Of a stretch of 49,909 nucleotides of DNA, positions 25,400-34,261 are shown in pieces. Each line of letters begins with the position of its first letter. Position 1 is the first letter of the stretch. The position numbers were made by a program, and so were the translations under genes. Source of the stretch: Ferrovibrio sp. GTDB lineage: Bacteria > Pseudomonadota > Alphaproteobacteria > Ferrovibrionales > Ferrovibrionaceae. The notes below the pieces were generated by a model. It worked only from the letters and a program-made list of their open reading frames with translations, had not been told where the DNA came from and did not search any database. The stretch spans positions 2,758 through 52,666 of the forward strand of contig NZ_JAOZVR010000085.1 in the NCBI RefSeq assembly GCF_025869515.1, given 5' to 3'.

Positions 25400-25942
25400 A
25401 TAGCCCGTCCCCCGTTCAATGCCCCGCCGGCGCCGAAAACCGATGGTCCGCGGGTCAATTTCGAGATCGATGTCCCGAACGTCCGCCTGATCGACGCCGT
25501 TGGCGAAAATCGTGGTGTGGTTTCCATCCGTGAAGCCCTGCGCCTGGCCGAAGAGGCCGGTCTCGATCTTTGCGAAATCTCGCCCAACGCCGATCCGCCC
25601 GTCGCCAAGATTCTCGATTACGGCAAGTACAAGTACGAGGCGCAGAAGAAGGCCGCCGAGGCGCGCAAGAAGCAGAAAATCATCGAGCTGAAAGAGATCA
25701 AGCTGCGTCCGATGATCGACACGCATGACTATGACGTGAAGATGCGGGCGATGGTGCGGTTCCTCGAAGAAGGCGACAAGGTCAAGGTGACCCTGCGCTT
25801 CCGTGGCCGCGAGATGGCGCACCAGGAGTTGGGCATGAAGCTGCTCGACCGCGTGCGCGAGGATCTCGGCGAGAAGGCCAAGATGGAACAGACGCCCAAG
25901 ATGGAAGGGCGGCAGATGACCATGGTCATGGCCCCGAAATAA
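25400..25942 (+). CDS. infC: Translation initiation factor IF-3, AUA start
   Basis: A 180-residue IF-3 that checks start-codon/anticodon pairing on the 30S subunit. The N-domain contains [15 protein letters not shown] and [19 protein letters not shown], the linker [15 protein letters not shown], and the C-domain [18 protein letters not shown] and [12 protein letters not shown]. The full-length frame has no ATG, GTG or TTG before 25517. An in-frame TAG at 25388 limits the start, and ATA 25400 sits 6 nt after a clear AGGAG. AUA therefore initiates, giving [14 protein letters not shown]. Non-canonical starts on infC let IF-3 repress its own translation, as known from the AUU start in E. coli. 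Confidence 0.95.
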   Translation: MARPPFNAPPAPKTDGPRVNFEIDVPNVRLIDAVGENRGVVSIREALRLAEEAGLDLCEISPNADPPVAKILDYGKYKYEAQKKAAEARKKQKIIELKEIKLRPMIDTHDYDVKMRAMVRFLEEGDKVKVTLRFRGREMAHQELGMKLLDRVREDLGEKAKMEQTPKMEGRQMTMVMAPK

Positions 25943-25984
25943 CCGGGGCTTCGATATGGCGCCGATGCAAGTCGGCGCCATTTC
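25931..25984 (+). terminator. Tandem hairpins ending infC transcript
   Basis: GCCCCG / CGGGGC (25931-25949) overlaps the infC stop. It is followed by a perfect 10-bp stem ATGGCGCCGA / TCGGCGCCAT with loop TGCAAG (25956-25981) and a short T-run. The second hairpin is the likely terminator. Confidence 0.75.
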
Positions 25985-26030
25985 TGTATCTGCAGCACGA
26001 TAAAAATCGAGAATTCAGGGAGTGAACAGG

Positions 26031-27023
26031 ATGTCGGCAATCAACGTGAAGGCGATGGTCTGCGAAGCCTGGGGCGGGCCGGAAAGCCTGCAGCTCAAGG
26101 AGCTGGCGCTGCCCGCACTTGGCCCGAAGGACGTGCGTATCAAGGTCCATGCGGCAGGGCTGAATTTTCCCGACACGCTGATCATCGCCAACAAATACCA
26201 GGTCAAGCCTGCCTTCCCCTTCGCGCCCGGCATGGAATGTGGCGGCGAGATCGTCGCCATCGGCGAGAAGGTGACCGATCTGAAGGTTGGCGACCGTGTG
26301 ATGGCGACCACCAGCAACGGCGCCTTCGCCGAGCAGATGAACTGTGCGGCGGCCAATGTGTTCAAGATTCCGGCCAGCATGCCCTACGAAATCGCGGCCG
26401 GTTTTCCGATCACCTACGGCACCACCTATCACGCGCTGGTCGATCGCGGCCGGCTCAAGGCCGGCGAGGTGCTGCTGGTGCATGGTGCCGCCGGCGGCGT
26501 CGGACTCAATGCCGTCGAACTCGGCCGCGAACTCGGCGCCACGGTGATCGGCACCGTGGGGTCGGATGAAAAGGTCGCCATCGTCAAAGAGTATGGCGCC
26601 GCGCATGTGATCAATTACTCGAAGGAAAGCATCAAGGATCGCGTCAAGGAACTCACCGGCGGCAATGGCGCCGACGTGATCTACGATGCGGTCGGTGGCG
26701 ATGCCTTCGACCAGTCACTCCGTTGCATCAACTGGGATGGCCGTCTGCTGGTGGTCGGTTTCGCCTCAGGTCGCATCCCGGAAGCGCCGGCCAACCTGGC
26801 ACTGATCAAGGGCTGCAGCATTGTCGGTGTCTTCTGGGGCGCCTTTGCCGGGCGCGAGCCGGAAAAGAACCGCGCCAATTTTGCAGCCCTGCTAGCCTTG
26901 TACGAGCATGGAAAACTGAAGCCGCATGTCTCGCAGAGCTTCGCGCTCGATCAGGTGCCGCAGGCGATGCAGGCGCTGCTGTCGCGCAAGACCACCGGCA
27001 AGGTGGTCATCAGGGTCACCTGA
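26031..27023 (+). CDS. NADPH:quinone oxidoreductase-like zinc-independent MDR enzyme
   Basis: A 330-residue medium-chain reductase of the quinone oxidoreductase group. Features are HAAGLNFPDTLII, PFAPGMECGGEIVAIGEKV, the Rossmann motif HGAAGGVGLNAVELG and VIYDAVGGDAFDQSL. The catalytic and structural zinc Cys ligands of alcohol dehydrogenases are absent. It is probably an NADPH-dependent reductase of quinones or activated alkenes. ATG 26031 has AGGGAG upstream; GTG 26022 is also in frame. It stands alone, convergent with the small gene at 27047. Confidence 0.9.
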   Translation: MSAINVKAMVCEAWGGPESLQLKELALPALGPKDVRIKVHAAGLNFPDTLIIANKYQVKPAFPFAPGMECGGEIVAIGEKVTDLKVGDRVMATTSNGAFAEQMNCAAANVFKIPASMPYEIAAGFPITYGTTYHALVDRGRLKAGEVLLVHGAAGGVGLNAVELGRELGATVIGTVGSDEKVAIVKEYGAAHVINYSKESIKDRVKELTGGNGADVIYDAVGGDAFDQSLRCINWDGRLLVVGFASGRIPEAPANLALIKGCSIVGVFWGAFAGREPEKNRANFAALLALYEHGKLKPHVSQSFALDQVPQAMQALLSRKTTGKVVIRVT

Positions 27024-27046
27024 CGTTCAGGCGATTTTCGGCGCTA

Positions 27047-27271
27047 TCAGGGTTTGTCGAGATCGGCCAGCCATTGCGGCAGCGGCCCGCCCAGGCTGTA
27101 GGTTTCCTGCGCCGTGATGCGGCTGTAATCCGCTTCCGACATTGTGTCCGGCCGTTGCTCCAGGATCGTCAGGTCGGGGAACCGCCTGGTGATCTGGTCC
27201 TTGCTCTCGGCATTCAGGATTGCCCAGAGGCCACCGGTGCCGAAGTCATAGGCAACGAGAAAGCTCTTCAT
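27047..27271 (-). CDS. Unknown small conserved-looking protein
   Basis: A 74-residue protein beginning MKSFLVAYDFGTGGLWAILN and ending PLPQWLADLDKP. No signal peptide or membrane segment. The compact alternation of strands and helices (VAYDFG, LWAILNAES, DQITRRFPDLTIL) suggests a small ferredoxin-like fold, but I assign no function. Its ATG overlaps the nadD stop by 4 nt, so it is translationally coupled. In many alphaproteobacteria rsfS occupies this place after nadD; this protein does not look like RsfS. Confidence 0.7.
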   Translation of the reverse strand: MKSFLVAYDFGTGGLWAILNAESKDQITRRFPDLTILEQRPDTMSEADYSRITAQETYSLGGPLPQWLADLDKP

Positions 27272-27876
27272 CGTGATGGCCTCACCTTTGTCTTTTGCCG
27301 GATCGCCGTGGCCGACAGGGGATTGAGCTTGGACTTCAGCAGCAGAAAGGCCGGTGCGGCCTTGCCCGGCAGGGCGGCTGCATCATAGCGCGCCACGCGG
27401 TGCCGCGACAGCCATTGGCCGGCCGGGCCCTGCGGGGCGGTCAGATTGAAGCCCGGGCGGTCCAGCACGGCAATCGGCATTGTGTGCGCGATGCCCCGCC
27501 AGTCCTGCCAGCGATGGAACTGGGCGAGATTGTCGGCTCCCATCAGCCAGACAAACCGTGCCTGCGGGTAGTGCCGGCGCAGGGCCGCCAGGGTATCCGC
27601 CGTATACTGTGTGCCGAGGCGGGTTTCGACGGCGGTGACCAGGATGCGCGGATGCGCCGCAATCGCATGAGCCTGGCCCAGGCGTTTATCCAGCGGCGCC
27701 ATGCCGCGCAAGGGTTTGAGCGGATTCTGCGGGCTGACCAGCCACCAGACCTGGTCGAGCTTGAGCCGGTGCAAAGCGGTCAGACTGATCTCGCGATGGG
27801 CCGCATGGGCGGGGTTGAACGAACCGCCGAGCAGGCCGATGCGCAGGCCGATGGACGAACCGAGAGGCGGAATCAT
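27268..27876 (-). CDS. nadD: Nicotinate-nucleotide adenylyltransferase
   Basis: A 202-residue enzyme that adenylates nicotinate mononucleotide in NAD biosynthesis. The nucleotidyltransferase motif GLLGGSFNPAHAAHREIS (GxFNPxHxxH) is near the N-terminus. WWLVSPQNPLK and the late motif NPLSATAIRQK (ISSTxIR equivalent) are in place. ATG 27876 gives MIPPLGSSIGLRIGLLGG. It lies 43 bp downstream of proA on the minus strand and overlaps the next small gene by 4 nt. Confidence 0.93.
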   Translation of the reverse strand: MIPPLGSSIGLRIGLLGGSFNPAHAAHREISLTALHRLKLDQVWWLVSPQNPLKPLRGMAPLDKRLGQAHAIAAHPRILVTAVETRLGTQYTADTLAALRRHYPQARFVWLMGADNLAQFHRWQDWRGIAHTMPIAVLDRPGFNLTAPQGPAGQWLSRHRVARYDAAALPGKAAPAFLLLKSKLNPLSATAIRQKTKVRPSR

Positions 27877-27919
27877 GCGGGGCTTGAATGCTCCGTCGTT
27901 ATGGCCTGGACAGCCATGA

Positions 27920-29211
27920 TCAGGGCCGGATCTGTCCGTTGCCGTGCACGCGGTATTTGAACGTGGTGAGCTGTTCGACGCCGACCGGCCCGCGCGCATG
28001 CATCTTGCCGGTGGCGATGCCGATCTCGGCGCCGAAACCGAACTCGCCGCCATCGGCAAACTGCGTCGAGGCATTGTGCAGCAGGATGGCGCTGTCGAGC
28101 CGGTTCATGAAATCGGCCGCATGGGCGGCATCTTCTGTCAGGATCGCTTCGGTATGGCTGGAGCCATGGGTGGCGATATGCTCGATGGCGGCATCCAGGC
28201 CGTCGACGACGCGCACCGCGATGATGGCATCGAGATATTCGGTGGCCCAGTCGGTCTCGGTGGCCGGCTTCACGCGCGCATCCACCTTTTGCGTCTCGGC
28301 ATCGCCGCGCACCTCGCAGCCGGCCTCCAGCAGCATGCTGACCAGCGGCGCCAGATGTGTCTGCACGGCGGCCCGCTCGACCAGCAGGGTTTCGGCGGCG
28401 CCGCAGACGCCGGTGCGGCGCAGCTTGGCATTCAGCACGATCTGCCTGGCCATCTCGATGTCGGCACTGGCCTCGACATAGACATGGCAGTTGCCTTCCA
28501 GATGCGCGAAGACCGGCACGCGGCTCTCGCTCTGCACGCGGGCGACCAGCGACTTGCCGCCGCGTGGCACGATCACATCCAGCCAGGTCGCCGCCGTCAG
28601 CATGGCGCCGACCATGGCGCGGTCGGTGGTGGGCACCAGCTGGATTGACTCTGCCGGCAGGCCAGCGGCTTTCAGGCCTTCGACCAGGCTGGCATGAATC
28701 GCCATGCTGGACTGGAAGCTTTCCGAACCGCCGCGCAGGATGCAGGCATTACCGGCCTTCAGGCAGAGCCCGCCGGCATCGGCGGTGACATTCGGACGGC
28801 TTTCATAGATCACGCCGATCACGCCGAGCGGCGTGCGCACGCGTTCGAATTTAAGACCATTGGGCCTTGTCCAGCTGGCGATCACGCCGCCGACCGGATC
28901 GGCCAGGTCGGCGATTTCGTCCAGCCCCCGCGCGATGGCGGCGACGCGCCCGCCATCCAGCATCAGGCGGTCGAGCAGGGCAGCAGTCAGCCCCTTTGCC
29001 TTGCCGGCCGCCATATCCTGCGCATTGGCGGCGAGAATTTTCCGCTCATTGGCGCGCAACGCGGCGGCGGCGGCTTTCAGGGCGACATTCTTCTGCGCGG
29101 TCGGCGCGGTGGCCAGCATGCGCGCAGCTGCCTTGGCCGCCGCACCCATCTGGTTCATCAGCGATGCCGTATCGGTGATTGCGCCTGTATCAGCGATGGA
29201 AGTATGGGCCG

Positions 29212-29215
<4 letters not shown>
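27920..29215 (-). CDS. proA: Gamma-glutamyl phosphate reductase
   Basis: A 431-residue NADPH-dependent enzyme for the second step of proline synthesis, reducing glutamyl-5-phosphate to the semialdehyde. The catalytic Cys lies in [14 protein letters not shown], and the cofactor-binding area [23 protein letters not shown] is intact. Length is normal. It overlaps proB by 4 nt, so the two enzymes are made together, which suits channeling of the unstable acyl phosphate. Confidence 0.96.
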
Positions 29216-31375
<2,160 letters not shown>

Positions 31376-31409
31376 TCACAGACGAGCAGAAATGAAAGGT
31401 GCAGAAACG

Positions 31410-31440
31410 AAAAAGGGGAATGGCCTGCGCCATTCCCCTT
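31410..31440 (-). terminator. Intrinsic terminator after rpmA
   Basis: Perfect 12-bp stem on the minus strand (AAGGGGAATGGC, loop GCAG, GCCATTCCCCTT) followed by TTTTTCG. It separates rplU-rpmA from obgE. Confidence 0.85.
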
Positions 31441-31476
31441 GATCGATTGTGATGCTTGCGGGAAAGGCGCGTGGTA

Positions 31477-31737
31477 TCACGCCTCCGGCGGCAGCACCGA
31501 AACATACGAGCGGCTGCCCTTGCCCTCGTGGAACTTCACCTTGCCGTCGGCCGTGGCGAACAGGGTGTGATCCTTGCCCATGCCGACGTTCTTGCCGGCA
31601 TGCACCTTGGTGCCGCGCTGGCGCACGATGATGTTGCCGGCGACGACAGCTTCGCTGCCGTACTTCTTGACGCCGAGGCGCTTGGACTCTGAATCGCGAC
31701 CGTTACGCGAAGAGCCGCCAGCTTTTTTATGTGCCAT
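31477..31737 (-). CDS. rpmA: 50S ribosomal protein L27
   Basis: An 86-residue L27. The N-terminal arm [20 protein letters not shown] reaches the peptidyl-transferase centre, and the core has [28 protein letters not shown]. There is no Firmicute-type cleavable N-terminal extension. It lies 32 bp after rplU and before a strong terminator. Confidence 0.97.
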   Translation of the reverse strand: MAHKKAGGSSRNGRDSESKRLGVKKYGSEAVVAGNIIVRQRGTKVHAGKNVGMGKDHTLFATADGKVKFHEGKGSRSYVSVLPPEA

Positions 31738-31769
31738 GAGGGTATCTCCTTAAATCTTTAGTCGCGCGC

Positions 31770-32078
31770 TCAGGCGGCGATCTCGAGGATCTTCACCGCG
31801 GTGTAGCGCTGGCGATGGCCGTTCTTGCGGCGCGAATTCTGCCGGCGGCGCTTCTTGAAGATGATCAGCTTCGGGCCGCGGGTCAGACCCACCACTTCAG
31901 CCTTCACCTTGGCGCCTTCGATGGCCTTGCCCAGCTTGACGTCGCCGCCGTTGCCGATGGCAAGCACCTGGCCGAATTCGATCTTGTCGCCCGCTTCGCC
32001 GGCGACCAGTTCGACCTCGAGCACGTCGCCCGCTGCCACCTTATACTGCTTACCGCCGGTCTTGATCACTGCGAACAT
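31770..32078 (-). CDS. rplU: 50S ribosomal protein L21
   Basis: A 102-residue L21 that binds 23S rRNA. Starts MFAVIKTGGKQYKV; the signature GPKLIIFKKRRRQNSRRKNGH is near the C-terminus. It is the first gene of the rplU-rpmA operon, about 57 nt downstream of the predicted transcription start from a near-consensus promoter. Confidence 0.97.
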   Translation of the reverse strand: MFAVIKTGGKQYKVAAGDVLEVELVAGEAGDKIEFGQVLAIGNGGDVKLGKAIEGAKVKAEVVGLTRGPKLIIFKKRRRQNSRRKNGHRQRYTAVKILEIAA

Positions 32079-32141
32079 GTTGATATTCCATAAGAAAGCG
32101 GCAGCGCCAGCCGTCCGGCGCCGCCTGAATTCGAGGGGCGC

Positions 32142-32169
32142 ACTATAGCCGGGGCAAAGGGGCTGTCAA
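32142..32169 (-). promoter_or_regulatory. Sigma-70-type promoter of rplU-rpmA
   Basis: On the minus strand TTGACA (32169-32164), 16-bp spacer, TATAGT (32147-32142). The -35 element overlaps the last codon of the upstream nuclease gene. The strong match suits a ribosomal protein operon. Confidence 0.8.
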
Positions 32170-32675
32170 CCCCGGATTCGGGGCGGGTTTTGCGGCGGTT
32201 TGGCGCGGCGCTCCCGCCGCCAGTCCCAGGCCGGTTCAGCCTGCGCCGTCGGGGCCCAGATGCCGGTCCCTAATATCTGGGCCTCCCACTCGGCCGACTC
32301 ATAGTCCCGGCTGTAGGCCAGGTAGGCCCAGGCCAGCCCGGCCCGCACCATGGCGCGGTTCAGGTCGGTCCCGCCGGCCGAGCAGACCGCCACCACCCGG
32401 CCATAGCGGTCACGGTCTTTTTCGGCGCAGGTTACCACCTGGCCGCGGATCAGGCCCCGCAGGTGGCCGGCAGCCTCCTGGCCGCACAGCCAGTCCAGGC
32501 CATCCCGTTGGCAGCGCTGGGCTTTTTCCGGGGCGTCGATGCCATGCAGGCGGTAATTCACCCCGGCGATCTTGAGCGTATCGCCATCCAGGACTGTAGC
32601 GGCGCCGGTCTGGGCCAGAACCGGGCCTGACAGCAGCGCCAGCAACAGGACAAGCCGAATCGCATACCATGTCAT
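32166..32675 (-). CDS. Secreted thermonuclease (SNase-like)
   Basis: A 169-residue exported nuclease. A signal peptide (LVLLLALLSGPVLAQ) is followed by one SNase OB-fold domain: VLDGDTLKIAGVNYRLHGIDAPEKAQ contains the Asp/Arg pair for calcium and phosphate, and EKDRDRYGRVVAVC supplies the second catalytic Arg. Four Cys residues could form periplasmic disulfides. Staphylococcal-type nucleases cut DNA and RNA. The gene is divergent from a lipid kinase across a palindrome. Confidence 0.88.
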   Translation of the reverse strand: MTWYAIRLVLLLALLSGPVLAQTGAATVLDGDTLKIAGVNYRLHGIDAPEKAQRCQRDGLDWLCGQEAAGHLRGLIRGQVVTCAEKDRDRYGRVVAVCSAGGTDLNRAMVRAGLAWAYLAYSRDYESAEWEAQILGTGIWAPTAQAEPAWDWRRERRAKPPQNPPRIRG

Positions 32676-32684
32676 GCATTCGGC

Positions 32685-32706
32685 TTAGCATACGATCGTA
32701 TGATAA
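32685..32706. promoter_or_regulatory. Palindrome between nuclease and lipid-kinase genes
   Basis: Perfect 14-bp palindrome CATACGATCGTATG (32689-32702), extended by TTA/TAA on both sides after one mismatch. It contains -10-like hexamers on both strands (TATGAT on plus, TATGCT on minus). It lies 10 bp from the nuclease start codon and is a candidate operator for both divergent genes. Confidence 0.5.
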
Positions 32707-32779
32707 AGGCAGGGCCGGTGGCGCCCTGTCATAAAACCGTCCCTGCCGCCGGGGGCGAAAATCTGCTATCCGGGCCGCC

Positions 32780-33733
32780 ATGCCTGCATCCCAGCATGCG
32801 ACCTACCGCCGGCGTCTGCTGGTGATCTACAACCCGACCGCCGGTGCCGGCCAGCTCGGCCGGCGCAAGCGTGCCCGGCTGGAGGCCTATCTCGACCTGC
32901 TGGAGGATTCCGGCTGCGCGGTGGAATTCCGCCCCACCACCAAACGCGGCGATGCCGAGGCCTTTGCCGCCGAGGGGGTGTCGGAGCGATACGATGCGGT
33001 GGTGGCCGCCGGCGGCGACGGCACCATCGGCGAAGTGGCCAACGGCCTGCCGCAACTGAGCGCGCCGCTCGGGATTTTTCCGCTGGGCACGGCAAATGTG
33101 CTGGCGATGGAAATCGGTCTGCCGCTCGATCCGCCCTCTGTCATGCAGGCGGTGCTGCATGGACCGCAGGCGCAGATCTGGCCGGGCTTCGTCAACGATC
33201 GCCTCTTCACCATCATGGCCGGCGTCGGTTTCGATGCGCATGTGGTGGCCGACCTGCCGCCGCAGCTGAAGCGCTGGCTCGGCAAGGGCGCCTATGTGGT
33301 CGAAAGCCTGCGCCAGCTTGCCGCCTACAAAGTGCCGCGCTATCGCGTCAGCATCGACGGCAAAGAGTATGACTGCGCCTCAGCCGTCGTTGCCAAGGGG
33401 CATTTCTATGGTGGCAAATTCGTCTGCGCGCCGCATGCACGGCTCGACGATCCGGCTTTCGAAATCTGCCTGTTCAGGATGGGCGGCCGCATCGGCGCGC
33501 TGCGCGCCACGGTCGCCCTGACGCTGGGCCTGCTGCAGAAGCTGCCGGAGATCGAACTGGTGCGCGGCCGCGAGGTGACGATCTCAGGCGCCGATGGCGA
33601 GCCTGTGCAGGCCGATGGCGATATTGCCGCCAGGCTGCCGGCAAGCGTGCGGATCGGGTCGCGCGCCATTCCGCTGATCGTGCCCAAGGGCAGCGCGCTG
33701 GCGGTGACGGCGCTGCGCAGCGCGGCAGAATAA
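32780..33733 (+). CDS. Diacylglycerol/sphingosine kinase-family lipid kinase (YegS/BmrU-like)
   Basis: A 317-residue lipid kinase. The phosphate-binding start is LLVIYNPTAGAG, the catalytic nucleotide motif is AAGGDGTIGEVANGL, and GIFPLGTANVLAMEIGLP follows. The C-terminal beta-sandwich contains YGGKFVCAPHARLDDP and the late QADGDIA motif. Such enzymes phosphorylate diacylglycerol, phosphatidylglycerol or related lipids; specificity is unknown. It is monocistronic, convergent with the TerB-like gene. Confidence 0.9.
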   Translation: MPASQHATYRRRLLVIYNPTAGAGQLGRRKRARLEAYLDLLEDSGCAVEFRPTTKRGDAEAFAAEGVSERYDAVVAAGGDGTIGEVANGLPQLSAPLGIFPLGTANVLAMEIGLPLDPPSVMQAVLHGPQAQIWPGFVNDRLFTIMAGVGFDAHVVADLPPQLKRWLGKGAYVVESLRQLAAYKVPRYRVSIDGKEYDCASAVVAKGHFYGGKFVCAPHARLDDPAFEICLFRMGGRIGALRATVALTLGLLQKLPEIELVRGREVTISGADGEPVQADGDIAARLPASVRIGSRAIPLIVPKGSALAVTALRSAAE

Positions 33734-33743
33734 GCGGATCGGT

Positions 33744-34175
33744 TCAGGCCTTGGACAGGTCGCCCGGCAGGCGCTTGTAGCGCACGCCGGCGCCGCGTTC
33801 GATGGCGGCGGCATGCAGGCGCTCGACGCGCAGTTCATGGCGCAGCATTTCCAGCCAGCGCAGTTCTTCCTGCCGGCCATGGCCATCCACGGCAACGATA
33901 TCGCAGGCCAGCGCGTAAGCCGTCTCGCACCAGTCGGCCGGCAGCGCTTCCTTCACCAGGCCCAGCGCTGCATCGACGCCGTCGTCCTGATCCAGAAGGG
34001 CGACGCAGTCGCCGACCGCCACCTGCATGGCATCAAGGCCGTAACCGCGGAAGATTGGCAGATGGCGCACGGCAGCGTCGATGGCGGAAACTTCCGTATC
34101 CTTCAGTTTGCCGTCGGCCACGGCGGCAATCACCATGGCATAGATCAGGGCATTCTGAGGCGTGATGGTCGACAT
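33744..34175 (-). CDS. TerB-like (DUF533/tellurite resistance B) protein
   Basis: A 143-residue all-helical protein. The pattern ALIYAMVIAAVADGKLKDTEVSAID, followed later by YALACDIVAVDGHGRQEELRWLEML, shows the paired acidic metal-binding loops (ADG...E and VDG...E) of the TerB/DjlA-N fold. TerB-like modules are linked to membrane stress and metal handling, but this stand-alone member lacks other ter genes nearby. A Met/Thr-rich N-terminus and absence of a signal peptide suggest a cytoplasmic protein. Confidence 0.82.
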   Translation of the reverse strand: MSTITPQNALIYAMVIAAVADGKLKDTEVSAIDAAVRHLPIFRGYGLDAMQVAVGDCVALLDQDDGVDAALGLVKEALPADWCETAYALACDIVAVDGHGRQEELRWLEMLRHELRVERLHAAAIERGAGVRYKRLPGDLSKA

Positions 34176-34261
34176 ATGCGGGTGGCCTTCGGGGCGGGAA
34201 GCGTGGGAACAGGAGGCTTTCGGCTAGCGGCAGAATGCGGCGAAAGGATGACGCTGGTACA

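Noticed and set aside
25517..25942. GTG 25517 as the infC start
   Set aside because: It would remove about 39 residues of conserved IF-3 N-domain, and the AGGAG/ATA arrangement upstream is intact.
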